The notes under the pieces are model-generated. The model searched no databases and was not told the origin of the DNA. It worked only from the letters and a program-made list of their open reading frames with translations. From Streptococcus oralis (GTDB lineage: Bacteria; Bacillota; Bacilli; Lactobacillales; Streptococcaceae): a stretch of 64,000 nucleotides of DNA. The position numbers and the translations under genes were made by a program. Positions 1-11,700 of the stretch are shown here, piece after piece (the first letter of the stretch is position 1; each line of letters starts with the position of its first letter). The DNA is taken from the NCBI RefSeq assembly GCF_016028255.1, contig NZ_CP065707.1:1069001-1133000 (forward strand). The letters are read 5' to 3'.

Positions 1-1196
1 TTTTGCATTTCCTTGTACTTGGCAATCTGATCACGGAAGTAGGCAGCTTTTTCAAAGTCTTCCTCTCGTGTAGCTTGTGCCTTGAGATTTTCAGCTTCAA
101 TCAAGCGTTGATCAATCACTTTAGGATCAACAAAGTTCAGCGTCAAATTCATCTTTGAACCGGCTTCGTCTAAAAGGTCAATAGCCTTGTCAGGCAAGAA
201 ACGATCTTGGATGTAACGATTGGAAAGAGTAGCAGCTGCTTCGATAGCAGCATCGGTATACTTGACGTGATGGTAGTCTTCGTATTTCTTTTGAACCCCT
301 TTGAGGATGGTAATGGTTTCTTCGACAGTTGGTTCATCTACCTTGACAGGCTGCATACGGCGCTCCAAAGCAGCATCTTTTTCAATGATGCGGTATTCAT
401 TGAGAGTAGTAGCACCGACCAGTTGCAATTCACCACGGGCAAGGGCAGGTTTGAGGATATTTCCTGCATCCATATTGCCATCGCCAGCAGATCCCGCACC
501 GACAATTTCATGGATTTCGTCGATAAAGAGAATGATATCCTCACGTTTGCGTATCTCTTCCATGAGCTTTTGCATACGCTCTTCAAATTGGCCTCGAATC
601 CCTGTTCCTTGAACTAGACTGACCACATCCAGACGGATGACCTGCTTGCCTTGGAGTTTATGGGGAACATCGCCATCGACAATCTTCTGAGCTAGACCTT
701 CCACAACGGCTGTTTTACCAACACCTGGTTCTCCGATGAGGACAGGATTGTTTTTTGTTCGACGGTTGAGGATTTCGATAACGCGAATAATCTCCTCATC
801 TCGACCGATAACAGGGTCAATATCTCCTCTACGAGCAATCTCAGTAATGTTGATACCATATTCCTCTAGGAGTCCTCTTTCTTGGCTAGGAGGTGTTTGA
901 AGTGGACCGCGGTTTTGAGGCCCATAACCCCCATTTCCACCGTGACCATCACCTGATTGAGTGGGAGGAATGTTATTAGAAGAAGGTCTGAAATTGTTCA
1001 AATCATTGAAAAAGTCTCCGAAAGGATCAAAGTCACGATTGTTTAGGTCAGTCATTCCTTTAAAGAGGGTATTGTTTGGGTCTGTTTTGATAATTTTATA
1101 GCAATTTTGACAGAGATCAATTTGTTTTTGCTGTCCATTGATATTGGTATACAGATGAATTGTTGAGTCGTTTATTTTACAGTTTTGACAGAGCAT
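1..1196 (-). CDS. clpE: ClpE, ATP-dependent Clp protease ATPase subunit (5' part, runs off the left edge)
   Basis: HSP100/Clp ATPase that unfolds substrates for the ClpP protease in the cytoplasm. Translating the minus strand from ATG at 1196 gives an N-terminal zinc-finger-like module (MLCQNCKIN, then CQNCYK), a Gly/Asn/Pro-rich linker, and the first AAA+ module with Walker A (GEPGVGKTA), Walker B (ILFIDEIHE) and sensor [10 protein letters not shown]. It then enters the UVR-like coiled region ([12 protein letters not shown]) and leaves the window open, so the second AAA+ module is missing here. The Cys4 N-terminus separates ClpE from ClpC and ClpL. The start has a GAGGTAG Shine-Dalgarno. CtsR control is indicated by the operator upstream. 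Confidence 0.95.
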   Translation of the reverse strand, partial: MLCQNCKINDSTIHLYTNINGQQKQIDLCQNCYKIIKTDPNNTLFKGMTDLNNRDFDPFGDFFNDLNNFRPSSNNIPPTQSGDGHGGNGGYGPQNRGPLQTPPSQERGLLEEYGINITEIARRGDIDPVIGRDEEIIRVIEILNRRTKNNPVLIGEPGVGKTAVVEGLAQKIVDGDVPHKLQGKQVIRLDVVSLVQGTGIRGQFEERMQKLMEEIRKREDIILFIDEIHEIVGAGSAGDGNMDAGNILKPALARGELQLVGATTLNEYRIIEKDAALERRMQPVKVDEPTVEETITILKGVQKKYEDYHHVKYTDAAIEAAATLSNRYIQDRFLPDKAIDLLDEAGSKMNLTLNFVDPKVIDQRLIEAENLKAQATREEDFEKAAYFRDQIAKYKEMQ

Positions 1197-1237
1197 ACAT
1201 CTACCTCATTTCATTCTTATTCTTGGCCTAAGAAAAA

Positions 1238-1254
1238 GGTCAAGAATAGTCAAA
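1238..1254. promoter_or_regulatory. CtsR operator upstream of clpE
   Basis: Two direct heptads GGTCAAG and AGTCAAA are separated by AAT. This matches the CtsR consensus RGTCAAANANRGTCAAA except one base. The site lies between the clpE -10 and start codon, as expected for heat-shock repression of clp genes in Gram-positive bacteria. Confidence 0.85.
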
Positions 1255-1267
1255 GTTTTATACTCTC

Positions 1268-1295
1268 ATTATAGCATGATTAAGGTGTAAAGCAA
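1268..1295 (-). promoter_or_regulatory. clpE promoter
   Basis: On the minus strand a perfect -10 TATAAT (1273-1268) is preceded at 16 bp by TTGCTT (1295-1290) as -35. Transcription would start about 10 bp before the CtsR operator. Confidence 0.65.
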
Positions 1296-1362
1296 GTAAA
1301 AAGATTGGGAAGTGGTCGTTTTTAAAAGAAGGATTTATGGAGAATCCAGCGACATTGAAGGT

Positions 1363-1396
1363 AAAAAAAATCCCATTTGTGGTGACAAAAAGGATT
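1363..1396 (-). terminator. Rho-independent terminator of the DUF1797 gene
   Basis: On the minus strand a 12-bp stem (AATCCTTTTTGT / ACAAATGGGATT, one mismatch and one G-U) closes a CACC loop and is followed by a run of T. Confidence 0.75.
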
Positions 1397-1432
1397 CTCA
1401 TTCATCGGGCCTTACTGCCCGTTGTTTTTATA

Positions 1433-1663
1433 CTAGTAAAGGAGTTCGTAGATCTCCATTGCAATCAAATCAATGCTATCAAAGGTATAAGTTTCACGTG
1501 CTTCAACATCGCGAAGGGTGAAGAGTGATCCGTTTTCTTCGTCATAGCTGTATGCAACTTCTGCAACAACAACTCCTTCACGTTCAAAATTACGTTTTAG
1601 ATTTCCGCCATCTTTTGTCATAGCTTCTAGGCGGTTGATGATTCTAACCAAATGTGATTCCAT
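1433..1663 (-). CDS. DUF1797 (YkuJ-like) family protein
   Basis: Small acidic 76-residue protein, MESHLVRIINRLEAM at the N-terminus, without signal peptide or membrane segment. It resembles the DUF1797/YkuJ family, short single-domain proteins of Firmicutes with no established function. The alternating pattern of the middle (VVVAEVAYSYDEENGSLFTLRD) suggests a small alpha/beta fold. It sits alone between clpE and a divergent amino-acid ABC transporter and has its own terminator. The start is supported by GGAGAAT a few bases upstream on the minus strand. Confidence 0.85.
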   Translation of the reverse strand: MESHLVRIINRLEAMTKDGGNLKRNFEREGVVVAEVAYSYDEENGSLFTLRDVEARETYTFDSIDLIAMEIYELLY

Positions 1664-1791
1664 TATGATTCTCCTCCATTTCTTATCGTTACTATTTTAC
1701 CATAAACCACGGGGACTTGACTAGAAAAAACTAAGATTTCTCGCTATTTCTCTTTTGCATAAAATTATTGGTGAAAATCAGTGAAAAAATA

Positions 1792-1820
1792 TTGAATTTT
1801 AATTCAAGATATGTTATAAT
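1792..1820 (+). promoter_or_regulatory. Promoter of the amino-acid ABC operon, with palindrome over the -35
   Basis: TTGAAT (1792-1797), 17-bp spacer and TATAAT (1815-1820) with an extended TG. The -35 is inside a perfect inverted repeat TTGAATT-TT-AATTCAA (1792-1807), a plausible repressor site whose protein I cannot name. Confidence 0.65.
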
Positions 1821-1853
1821 CATACAAACTAATGTTTAGAAAGCTGAGTTTAT

Positions 1854-2537
1854 ATGAATTTTTCCTTTTTACCAAAGTATTTACCTTATTTTAATTACGG
1901 AGCTCTTATCACTGTAGTGATTTCAATTCTGGTAGTCTTTTTCGGTACCATTCTAGGTGTCTTATTGGCCTTTGCTCAACGCTCACGTTTTAAACCTCTT
2001 GTCTGGTTTGCGAATATCTATGTATGGATTTTCCGAGGAACACCGATGATGGTTCAGATTATGATTGCCTTTGCTCTTATGCATATCAATGCTCCGACTA
2101 TTCAAGTGGGAATTTTAGGAGTTGATCTTTCTCGTTTGATTCCTGGTATTCTGATTATCTCGATGAACAGTGGAGCTTACGTTTCAGAAACTGTTCGTGC
2201 GGGGATCAATGCGGTTTCTAAAGGTCAGTTAGAGGCCGCATACTCTCTTGGGATTCGTCCGAAAAATGCCATGCGTTATGTCATTTTGCCACAAGCTATC
2301 AAGAATATTCTTCCAGCTCTGGGAAATGAATTTATCACCATTATCAAGGATAGTTCGCTTTTGTCAACAATCGGAGTCATGGAACTTTGGAATGGAGCTA
2401 CAACGGTAGCAACGACGACCTATCTACCTCTAACGCCTCTCTTATTTGCAGCCTTTTATTACTTGATTATGACTTCTGTTTTGACAGTGGCTTTGAAGGC
2501 ATTTGAAAATTACATTGGACAAGGAGACAAAAAATAA
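1854..2537 (+). CDS. Polar amino-acid ABC transporter permease (GlnP/HisM family)
   Basis: Inner-membrane subunit of an importer for polar amino acids, glutamine-type by family resemblance; the real substrate cannot be read from sequence. The 227 residues hold about five hydrophobic helices and the family's cytoplasmic EAA loop ([23 protein letters not shown] region, about residues 123-150) that docks to the ATPase. It lacks a fused binding domain and no solute-binding protein gene is adjacent, so one must be supplied from elsewhere. Its TAA overlaps the ATG of the next gene by one base, implying translational coupling. Confidence 0.9.
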   Translation: MNFSFLPKYLPYFNYGALITVVISILVVFFGTILGVLLAFAQRSRFKPLVWFANIYVWIFRGTPMMVQIMIAFALMHINAPTIQVGILGVDLSRLIPGILIISMNSGAYVSETVRAGINAVSKGQLEAAYSLGIRPKNAMRYVILPQAIKNILPALGNEFITIIKDSSLLSTIGVMELWNGATTVATTTYLPLTPLLFAAFYYLIMTSVLTVALKAFENYIGQGDKK

Positions 2538-3271
2538 TGACAGAAACCTTGATAAAAATTGAAGGCTTGCATAAGTCTTTTGGGAAGAATGAAGTCTTGA
2601 AAGGGATTGACCTTGAGATTAAACGAGGAGAAGTTGTGGTCATTATTGGTCCGTCAGGGAGCGGGAAATCAACTCTCCTTCGTTCGATGAATCTCCTTGA
2701 AGAAGCAAGTAAAGGTAAGGTTATCTTTGAAGGAGTCGATATCACAGATAAGAAAAATGACCTTTTTGCCATGCGTGAAAAGATGGGTATGGTATTCCAA
2801 CAATTCAACCTCTTTCCCAATATGACAGTGATGGAAAATATCACTTTGTCACCAATTAAAACCAAAGGTGAAAGCAAGGAAGTTGCGGAGAAAAGAGCAC
2901 AGGAACTGTTAGAAAAAGTTGGCTTGCCAGATAAGGCAAAGGCCTATCCTCAGAGTTTGTCAGGTGGTCAGCAGCAACGGATTGCCATTGCACGTGGACT
3001 TGCTATGGAGCCAGATGTTTTGCTCTTTGATGAGCCGACTTCAGCCCTAGACCCTGAGATGGTTGGAGAAGTTCTAGCTGTTATGCAAGACCTCGCTAAA
3101 TCAGGGATGACTATGGTGATTGTGACTCATGAAATGGGTTTTGCGCGTGAGGTAGCAGACCGTGTTATCTTTATGGCGGATGGAGTTGTTGTCGAAGATG
3201 GAAGGCCAGAGGAGATTTTCAATCAAACAAAAGAACAACGGACCAAGGAATTTTTAAGTAAGGTTTTGTAA
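2537..3271 (+). CDS. Polar amino-acid ABC transporter ATP-binding protein (GlnQ-like)
   Basis: Cytoplasmic ATPase that energises the permease encoded just upstream. Of 244 residues, Walker A is GPSGSGKST (38-46), followed by the Q-loop (VFQQFNLFP), the signature LSGGQQQR, Walker B with [11 protein letters not shown], and the switch histidine (VTHEM). Length and motifs are those of the PAAT subfamily (GlnQ/HisP). The gene starts at the A of the permease stop codon (TAATG), so the pair forms one operon. A second, separate pair of the same type lies at 50202-51745. Confidence 0.95.
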   Translation: MTETLIKIEGLHKSFGKNEVLKGIDLEIKRGEVVVIIGPSGSGKSTLLRSMNLLEEASKGKVIFEGVDITDKKNDLFAMREKMGMVFQQFNLFPNMTVMENITLSPIKTKGESKEVAEKRAQELLEKVGLPDKAKAYPQSLSGGQQQRIAIARGLAMEPDVLLFDEPTSALDPEMVGEVLAVMQDLAKSGMTMVIVTHEMGFAREVADRVIFMADGVVVEDGRPEEIFNQTKEQRTKEFLSKVL

Positions 3272-3304
3272 GACCTCATTTTTAGAAGAAATGGAGTAGG
3301 CATT

Positions 3305-3625
3305 ATGGCTTCCAGTAAAGAATATTTAGATTTTATTCTCGAACAGCTATCAGAGCTAGAGGAGATGAGTTATCGTCCAATGATGGGAGAGTATATTCTT
3401 TATCATCGTGGTAAGATTATTGTGGGAATCTATGATAATCGTCTGTTACTGAAGCCTGTGAAGGTAGTTTTGGGTCAACTGGGACAGACTAGGCTTGAAC
3501 GTCCTTATGAAGGAGCAAAAGAGATGATTCTACTAGAAGACCTTGAAGATAAGTCATTTCTAGCGAGATTAATCAAGGAGATGTATGAAGTCTTACCGGC
3601 TCCAAAAGTCAAAAAGAAAGCATGA
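3305..3625 (+). CDS. TfoX/Sxy N-terminal domain family protein
   Basis: 106-residue protein whose body (EEMSYRPMMGEYILYHRGKIIVGIYDNRLLLK) matches the N-terminal domain of TfoX/Sxy proteins. In gamma-proteobacteria that family affects competence; in streptococci the short single-domain form has no assigned role. The C-terminus is basic (APKVKKKA). It lies 33 bp behind the ABC ATPase gene and ahead of a terminator, so it probably ends that operon. GGAGTAGG upstream of the ATG supports the start. Confidence 0.8.
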   Translation: MASSKEYLDFILEQLSELEEMSYRPMMGEYILYHRGKIIVGIYDNRLLLKPVKVVLGQLGQTRLERPYEGAKEMILLEDLEDKSFLARLIKEMYEVLPAPKVKKKA

Positions 3626-3651
3626 CAAATTTACCTAGTATAAATAGGCAT

Positions 3652-3675
3652 AAAAGCTCGATACGAGCTTTTTCT
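3652..3675 (+). terminator. Rho-independent terminator
   Basis: Stem AAAGCTCG / CGAGCTTT with an ATA loop, followed by TTCTT. It ends the amino-acid ABC/TfoX operon. Confidence 0.85.
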
Positions 3676-3737
3676 TATAGTTTCAGACTATAGGGTCCAT
3701 TAGGCAAGAAGTGTTAGAATGGCGAGTTATTTTTTGA

Positions 3738-3743
3738 TATAAT
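3738..3743 (+). promoter_or_regulatory. folD promoter -10 (extended)
   Basis: TGATATAAT, a consensus extended -10, lies 30 bp upstream of the folD ATG. A weak TTAGAA 18 bp upstream may serve as -35. Confidence 0.6.
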
Positions 3744-3773
3744 AGAGGATATTTGATAGAAAAGAGAAGAGAT

Positions 3774-4631
3774 ATGGCTCAGATTATCGATGGGAAGGCT
3801 CTTGCGGCTAAGTTACAAGGACAGTTGGCTGAGAAGACGGCTAAACTAAAAGAAGAAACAGGTCTAGTTCCAGGCTTGGTGGTGATTTTGGTGGGGGACA
3901 ATCCTGCCAGCCAAGTCTACGTTCGCAACAAGGAACGGTCAGCTCTTGCTGCTGGTTTCCGTAGTGAAGTAGTGCGAGTTCCTGAGACCATTACCCAAGC
4001 GGAATTGTTGGACTTGATTGCTAAATACAATCAAGATTCAGCTTGGCATGGGATTTTGGTTCAGTTACCTTTACCCAAACATATCGATGAAGAGGCAGTT
4101 TTATTAGCCATTGACCCCGAAAAAGATGTGGATGGTTTCCATCCCCTAAACATGGGTCGCCTCTGGTCTGGTCATCCAGTTATGATTCCTTCGACACCTG
4201 CAGGAATTATGGAAATGTTTCATGAATATGGGATTGATCTAGAAGGTAAAAATGCGGTTGTCATCGGTCGTTCAAATATCGTTGGAAAACCGATGGCTCA
4301 GCTTCTTTTAGCCAAGAATGCTACTGTTACTCTAACTCATTCCCGTACAGAAGATCTAGCTCAAGTAGCATCGCAAGCAGATATTCTTGTCGTTGCAATC
4401 GGTCGCGCTAAGTTTGTGACTGCTGACTTTGTCAAACCAGGAGCGGTTGTCATTGACGTTGGGATGAACCGAGATGAAAATGGCAAGCTTTGTGGAGATG
4501 TTGATTATGATGCTGTTGCACCACTGGCTAGTCACATCACACCTGTACCTGGTGGAGTTGGTCCTATGACGATTACCATGCTAATGGAGCAAACCTATCA
4601 GTCAGCGCTTCGAACACTAAACAAGGACTAG
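3774..4631 (+). CDS. folD: Methylenetetrahydrofolate dehydrogenase/cyclohydrolase FolD
   Basis: Bifunctional cytosolic enzyme that converts 5,10-methylene-THF to 10-formyl-THF via methenyl-THF, supplying one-carbon units for purines. From ATG 3774 the product is 285 residues, the normal length. An in-frame TTG 21 bp upstream gives a longer frame, but the AGAAGAG Shine-Dalgarno lies in between, so I take the ATG ([10 protein letters not shown]). Family signatures are present: the catalytic YVRNKERSA Lys region, QLPLPKH, the nucleotide-binding [12 protein letters not shown], and the C-terminal PGGVGPMT. The HAD gene follows after 4 bp and is probably cotranscribed. Confidence 0.95.
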   Translation: MAQIIDGKALAAKLQGQLAEKTAKLKEETGLVPGLVVILVGDNPASQVYVRNKERSALAAGFRSEVVRVPETITQAELLDLIAKYNQDSAWHGILVQLPLPKHIDEEAVLLAIDPEKDVDGFHPLNMGRLWSGHPVMIPSTPAGIMEMFHEYGIDLEGKNAVVIGRSNIVGKPMAQLLLAKNATVTLTHSRTEDLAQVASQADILVVAIGRAKFVTADFVKPGAVVIDVGMNRDENGKLCGDVDYDAVAPLASHITPVPGGVGPMTITMLMEQTYQSALRTLNKD

Positions 4632-4635
4632 GAAA

Positions 4636-5409
4636 ATGAAATTCGTATTTGACCTGGATGGAACGCTATCTTTTGACTACATGACCATAGACGAGGAGAT
4701 TCAGCAGGTTCTTTTAAAGGCTGAAGATTATGGTCATGAGCTTGTGTTTGCATCAGCTCGCTCTTATCGGGATTGTTTGGGTTTATTAGGTTCCGAACTC
4801 AGTCAGCGCTTGGTCATAGGGTTGAATGGAGGCGTAGCCTATCATCTGGGGAAGGCTATCTTCGAAAGGAATCTCGATGCTAAAGTTTATCAGGCGCTAG
4901 TGGATTATTGCCAGACTTATAATCTCCCTTTCTTTGTAGATGATTGCTTTGACTATAGTGGTCAGATTGTGGAGAAGATTCCATTTTTCTCCAGTGTGGA
5001 CCCCCTAAAGGTAGCTCGTCATCAGAAACTCGAGGACTTAGGTACTCCGATTAAGATAGTCGTTTATATGGGCGACCACGAGGATTTGCTTGATGATCTG
5101 CTTGGTCAGTTAGAAAGACTGGGGCAGGCTCATCTGTCTTATCATGCGCATGAAAAGTGTCTTTATGTCAACCCCTTAGATACTCACAAGGCTACAACAG
5201 TTGAAACGTTATGTGGGGAAAACTTCATCGCCTTTGGAAATGATCAAAACGATATTGAACTGTTTAAGACATCTCTTTATTCAGTTCAGATAGGAGACTT
5301 TGCTGGCCTTACTCCATATGCAGATGAAACGTTAGAGCTAAAAGGAGCTCCTTCTCCAGCAGTAGCAGCCAAAATCTTACAGACTTTTGCGGAATTTAAG
5401 GGAAAATAG
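4636..5409 (+). CDS. Cof-type HAD-family hydrolase
   Basis: Haloacid-dehalogenase superfamily phosphatase of 257 residues. Motif I is FDLDGTLS (5-12, nucleophile Asp6 or so). A Cof-type C2 cap occupies the middle and motif IV is FGNDQNDIELF near the C-terminus. Such enzymes dephosphorylate sugar phosphates, nucleotides or flavins, and the substrate cannot be inferred. It follows folD after 4 bp, suggesting cotranscription. Two further HAD proteins of this general class occur at 23658 and 57281. Confidence 0.9.
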   Translation: MKFVFDLDGTLSFDYMTIDEEIQQVLLKAEDYGHELVFASARSYRDCLGLLGSELSQRLVIGLNGGVAYHLGKAIFERNLDAKVYQALVDYCQTYNLPFFVDDCFDYSGQIVEKIPFFSSVDPLKVARHQKLEDLGTPIKIVVYMGDHEDLLDDLLGQLERLGQAHLSYHAHEKCLYVNPLDTHKATTVETLCGENFIAFGNDQNDIELFKTSLYSVQIGDFAGLTPYADETLELKGAPSPAVAAKILQTFAEFKGK

Positions 5410-5412
5410 TGT

Positions 5413-5446
5413 AGAAGGAGGTAGAACAAGGTTCGCCTTCTTTTTA
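5413..5446 (+). terminator. Probable terminator of the folD operon
   Basis: AGAAGG (5413-5418) pairs with CCTTCT (5436-5441) and is followed by TTTT. The loop is large but can pair internally. Confidence 0.55.
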
Positions 5447-5637
5447 TGTAGAGTAATGCAGTCTATAAACTATAAATTTGAAGTTTGAAAAAGATATTAA
5501 TGGAATTCAATTTGTAGTAGAAAGAATCTAGAATCGAAAGCTATTTTCATTGCAACTATTCCTTTTAAATGACCCCTTCTTATATATCATTTTATTGGGT
5601 TAAATTAATGGAAAATAATTGCAATTTAAGGTGCGTT

Positions 5638-5667
5638 TTGATATATTTAATATATAAAATATATTAT
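5638..5667 (+). promoter_or_regulatory. Candidate promoter of the beta-galactosidase gene
   Basis: TTGATA (5638-5643), 18-bp spacer, TATTAT (5662-5667) in a very AT-rich stretch. Bases 5447-5637 show nothing else recognisable. Confidence 0.5.
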
Positions 5668-5716
5668 AAAACTTGGTACTTGTTTGTGTATTCAGAAGGA
5701 GGTTATTTTTTAAAAT

Positions 5717-5734
5717 AAAGTAAACGCTTACTTT
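5717..5734 (+). promoter_or_regulatory. cre-like catabolite operator before bgaA
   Basis: AAAGTAAACGCTTACTTT is an 18-bp near-palindrome with the central ANCGNT core of CcpA cre sites. It lies 28 bp upstream of the start codon, a typical roadblock position. Another LacI/GalR-family repressor could use the same shape. Confidence 0.75.
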
Positions 5735-5762
5735 GTATCAAGAAAAAGAAATGAGGATTTTA

Positions 5763-8700
5763 ATGAACAAAAGACTTTTTGATAAACGTTGTCATTATAG
5801 CATTCGTAAATTTGCAATAGGTGCGGCATCTGTAATGATTGGGGCTAGTATATTTGGTATTTCTGCTGTACAAGCTGAGGAGGTGGCTTCATCCAATGCT
5901 AAAACAGAAGAAACAACTGTTCATCAAGCTCAACCTTTAGATAAGCTTCCCGATGATGTGGCAGCTGCTATTGCAAAGGCTGATGAGAATGGTGGGCGTG
6001 AGTTTGTAAAACCAAAAGCTGAATCGGCAGAAGACAAAGTGACTAAGGATACAGAACCTACTACACCTACTAACGAGAGTAGTCGTGAATTGGTTAGTCC
6101 TAAAGGGGAAACTCCAAATAAAGTAGAAGAAGGAAACAAGGCTGATAACAAACAGAAATCTGAAGAGGCAAATCCAAAGCCTGTTGAATCTGCAGTAACA
6201 GCTGGAACAGAAGTGAAAGAGGATTCTAAAAAAACTTCTGAAAAGGACCAAGTGAAAGCAGACACAGAGATTAAACCTTCTTCTGAAAAATCGCAAGTGC
6301 TGTCTAGAGAGTCAAACAAAGCCGAAGTTGAAAAGGAAAAACAGCTATTATCGGAACGAAAACAAGATTTTAATAAAGATTGGTATTTTAAACTAAATGC
6401 CCAAGGAGATTTTTCAAAAAAAGATGTGGATGTTCATGATTGGTCTAAATTGAATCTTCCTCATGATTGGAGTATTTATTTTGACTTTGATCACAAGTCT
6501 CCCGCTCGTAATGAAGGTGGGCAGTTAAATGGTGGAACAGCTTGGTATCGTAAGACTTTCACATTAGACGAAGCAGACAAGAATAAGGATGTTCGTATCA
6601 ATTTTGATGGGGTTTACATGGATTCAAAGGTCTATGTAAATGGTAAATTTGTCGGACATTATCCAAGTGGCTATAATCATTTTTCATATGATATCACAGA
6701 ATTTTTAAACAAGGATGGTAGTGAAAATTCAATTACTGTTCAAGTGACCAATAAGCAACCAAGTAGTCGTTGGTATTCAGGAAGTGGGATTTATCGTGAT
6801 GTAACCCTTAGTTATCGTGATAAAGTCCATGTTGCCGAAAATGGTAATCATATCACTACTCCAAAACTTGCTGAGCAAAAAGAAGGGAATGTTGAAACAC
6901 AGGTTCAAAGTAAGATTAAAAATACGGATAAGAAGGCTGCTAAAGTCTTTGTGGAACAACAAATTTTTACTAAGGAAGGTAAGGTTGTTTCAGAATTAGT
7001 CCGCTCTGAAACGAAGAATTTAGCAGAAAATGAAACTGCAGATTTCAGACAAACAATCCTAGTTAATAAACCAACTCTTTGGACGACAAAAAGTTATCAT
7101 CCTCAACTGTATGTGTTGAAAACAAAGGTTTATAAAGAAGGTCAACTAGTTGATGTAACAGAAGATACATTTGGTTACCGTTATTTCAATTGGACTGCTA
7201 AGGAAGGTTTCTCTCTGAATGGTGAACGCATGAAATTCCACGGAGTAAGTATTCACCATGACAATGGAGCCTTGGGGGCAGAAGAGAATTATAAGGCTAC
7301 CTATCGTAAATTAAAACTCTTGAAAGATATGGGGGTTAACTCTATTCGAACAACCCACAATCCAGCGAGTCCTCAGTTGCTTGATGCTGCAGCTAGTTTA
7401 GGTCTTTTGGTTCAAGAGGAAGCTTTTGATACTTGGTATGGTGGCAAGAAGACTTACGACTATGGACGGTTCTTTGATCAAGATGCAACTCATCCGGAGG
7501 CTAAGAAGGGTGAGAAGTGGTCTGATTTTGATCTCAGAACAATGGTAGAACGTGATAAGAACAATCCCTCTATCGTCATGTGGTCTCTTGGAAATGAGGT
7601 AGAGGAGGCAAATGGTAGTCCTCGTTCTATCGAAACTGCTAAACGCTTGAAGGCAGTTATCAAAGCGATTGATACTGAGCGTTATGTAACCATGGGGGAA
7701 AACAAATTTAGTCGTGCGGCGACAGGTGATTTCTTGAAACTCGCAGAAATTATGGATGCTGTCGGTATGAACTATGGTGAACGTAATTATGATGCTGTTC
7801 GTAGAGCGCATCCAGACTGGCTCATTTATGGTTCTGAAACTTCTTCAGCTACTAGGACGCGTGATTCTTATTATAACCCTGCTCAAATCCTTGGACATGA
7901 CAATCGTCCAAATCGTCACTATGAACAATCTGACTATGGTAATGACCGTGTTGGATGGGGAAGAACAGCTACTGAATCATGGACTTTTGACCGTGATCGT
8001 GCTGGCTATGCTGGACAATTTATCTGGACAGGAATTGACTATATCGGTGAACCAACTCCATGGCATAACCAAGATAATACACCTGTAAAAAGTTCTTACT
8101 TTGGTATCATCGATACGGCTGGTTTACCAAAGAATGATTTCTACCTTTACCGTAGTGAATGGTATAGTGCTAAAGAAAAGCCAACTGTTCGCATTTTACC
8201 ACATTGGAACTGGACTGAAGAGACCCTTAAGGAACGCAAGATGCTGGTTAATGGAAAGGTTCCGGTTCGTACCTTCTCAAATGCTGCAAGCGTCGAATTG
8301 TTCTTAAATGGAGAGTCACTTGGTAAAAAGGAATTTACTAAGAAAACGACAGAAGATGGACGTCCATATCATGAGGGGGCTAAACCAAGTGAATTGTATC
8401 TTGAGTGGCTTGTGAAATACCAACCAGGTACACTGACTGCGATTGCTCGAGATGAAAATGGGAATGAAATTGCGCGTGATAGTGTGACAACTGCTGGGGA
8501 GCCAGCAAGAGTTCGTCTGACTAAAGAAGAGCATGTTATCACTGCAGATGGAAAGGACCTATCCTACATCCATTATGAAATTGTTGATGGCGATGGTAAT
8601 GTGGTTCCTACAGCTAACAATCTTGTTCATTTCAATCTTCATGGTCAGGGACAAATCGTTGGTGTGGATAATGGAGAACAAGCTAGTCGTGAACGCTACA

Positions 8701-11700
8701 AAGCTCAAGCAGATGGAACATGGCAAAGACGTGCTTTCAATGGTAAAGGGGTTGTCATTGTAAAATCAACAGAAAAAGAAGGTAAATTTACTCTTTATGC
8801 AGATTCTGCTGGTTTGACATCTGATAGCGCAACGGTCGCAACGGTGTCTGGTAAGAAAGAAAATCGTCACTTTGTAGCCTTTGCTCCTGTAAAAGCAACA
8901 ACTGATGTGACGACAAATCCTGAATTACCTCAAACAGTAACAGCTATTTATAGTGACGGTAGTGTTGAGGAAAAGACTGTAACTTGGGAAATGCCATCTG
9001 ACTTGCTTACAAGCGCAGGTGAGAAAAAAGTATCTGGACGTGTAGAAGGTTTGGAAACTAAAGCTGAGGCACTTGTTAAAGTGATTGCTTTAGATAGATG
9101 GTTACCAAAAGTTGCTACAGTTCCAGTTGGAACGAATGCGGCTGATTTGGATAAAACGGTCACAGCTGTTCTGACAGATGGTAGCTTGATTGATACTGAT
9201 GTTGTTTCTTGGACTTTGAAAGACCCTGCTGCTTTGAACAAGGAAGGTGGACGTACGGAGGCTACTGGTAAATTGGTAGATGACGACCGTGAAGTGACTG
9301 CAACCTTTATCGCAAGTAGTAAGGAAACAACAAGTAGCATTACAGGACTTACTGTTGGGGATAAAGCTCTTGAGAATTTTGAGTCTGGCAAGACCTATTA
9401 CCGTGTATCCCTTCCTTACACTGCAACTATTCCAAGTGTTGGAGCTCAGACTACCGGATATCAAGTAACTGTTCAGCAAGCTTCTGCTGATAATGGTTAT
9501 CAGGCTTCTGTCTTCTTGAGTGACCAAAAGGGTGACTTGGTTCAAACTTACTTAATTCAGTTTGTGAAGGAAGCTCCTGCTTTGAAACGTTTGGAAGTGG
9601 TTGTAGAAGGAAAAGAAACTGCCACTGAAGATCAAGTATTAACTTATCACGTCATTGGTCGTTATGAGGATGGTTCACAAACAGAGTTTTCGGCTTCAGA
9701 TATTCACTTAGAAGCTAAATCATCTGATGGGGGACATCTTGAGGTGAATGGTCAGAATCTATTGCTCTATACTAAGGGAAGAGTGACTTTGACACCTCGA
9801 ATCGATAATCAAACAGAGAAAACAGAATCTGTAACCACTGAAGTGGTGATTAAAGAAAATAAAGTCAGCAAGAAGATTGTGAAACTTCATCCTGTGTCTG
9901 TTTCTACAGATATCAATCAGCAACCGAATCTACCTAAAGAAGTTGGAGCAGAATTTGATAAGGGCTTGCCACGCAAAGTATCTGTAGCTTGGGATAAGGT
10001 AGATGAAAAAGAGTTGGGGCACTATCATAGCTTTACGCTTAAAGGACATGTGGAAGGCACAGATATTGAAGCTCAAGCGACTGTAACGGTTGAAGGATTG
10101 CAAGTTGCAGAGGAAATCAGTCTCACAGTACCTAAGGGTGAGACGGTTCAATTGCCAGCTAATGTTCGGGCTTACCATTCTAACGGAACAACTATCTATA
10201 AAGATGTTGTTTGGGATCAGGTTCCAGCCAACTTTAGTCAAACTGAAGGGGTCTATGAAATCAATGGTCGTTTAGTAGGTAGCAATCTGACAACTAAAGC
10301 TCATGTTCGAGTGTCTAGTCAAGTGGTTGCTGGAAATAATATCTCTAAACAATGGACAGGTTCACAATTACCAGCTGCCATTGTATCCAATACAGGAGGA
10401 GATGACACAGCCAACACCTTGAACGATTTGACTGTATCAAGAACGCCATCAGATGCTAAAAATAGATGGACTACTTGGAGAACAAATACTGATAATGACT
10501 GGGCTTCTATCTTATTTGGTAATTCAGGAGACTTGACGAAGCGTTTTGTCAACAATTTGTCGGTTGATTTCTATACTGATGGAGCAATTGGTCTTCCAAA
10601 AGAATATGTAGTTGAATATTATGTAGGTAAAGAAATTCCAGATTTACCAAGTGATGTCAGTCATGCGCAACGAGATAGCAATCATCCATTTAATAATCCA
10701 GACAATTGGAAAGCAGTTGAAAACTTACATGCTCCAAGTCAGCTGTCTGCAACTCAAACCAATCACTTCACATTTGACAAGGTCGAAACCTACGCTGTTC
10801 GTATTCGTATGAAGAAAGCAGATGGAACATCAGGTGTTGGTCTGACAGAGCTAACTGTGCTTGGAAACAAGGTCTTAAGTGAAACAAGTTCAGAGATTTC
10901 TATCAAGGTAGATGGCAAGGATCTTGAACATTTTAATCCATCTAAGACAGATTACTATATTCCTCAATCTAGCAAAGAAATCACAGCAACAGCTAGCAAT
11001 AATGGTTTGGTAACAGTTGTTCCTGCAACAAGTCCAAAAGGTGCAACACGTCTCATCTTGAAAGCAGAAGATGGTACGGTGTTGAAAGAATATCGAATTT
11101 TCCGCAATGATGAGAGAGAAACTAGTCAACCTCTTGCTGCAGAAAACAGTGCTAAAATCTTGAATGTTGGAGACAATCTTCAACTTCCTTCAGAAGTAAG
11201 TGTTTATTATCCAACTTCAACTAATTGGACTACAGATAAACTTGCAGTGAAGTGGGATGCTATTCCTGAACATGCGACAGAGCATGAGGGAACATTTGAA
11301 GTTACCGGTCATGTCATTGGTACAAATCTAACGACTAAAATGCAGGTGACAGTTGTTTCTAAAGGCAATCAAGTCATTTCAGAAAATCCAAGCAACAATG
11401 AAACTGATTCTAAAGCCTTTGCTTCGACAACGAACGATACTCAAGCAGCTTCACATGATCGAATTTTCTATATCAATGATGGAAAATACAATGAAGATGG
11501 ACGTTGGACAAACTGGTCTCGTACTCCGAAAAATCAAGAAACTTCTGTTGGATTACTCTTTAAGAAGGATGGAAAAATTGCTTCTCAATCTATTGGGAAA
11601 GTAGCCATTCAGTTCTTTAAAGATAGTGGCACAGATGCTCCAGAGAAAATGGTTCTAGAAAGATATATTGGTCCTGCTTTTACAGAACCAAGTACGATTT

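Noticed and set aside
1400..1430. CGGGC/GCCCG hairpin near the DUF1797 stop as a second terminator
   Set aside because: Only 5 bp of stem; the 12-bp hairpin at 1369-1396 explains termination better.
3753..3773. TTG start for folD
   Set aside because: The Shine-Dalgarno lies between this TTG and the ATG at 3774, which gives the normal 285-residue length.
5930..6319. Long antisense ORFs opposite bgaA and the GH84 gene
   Set aside because: They are shadows of low-complexity coding sequence and lack ribosome-binding sites.
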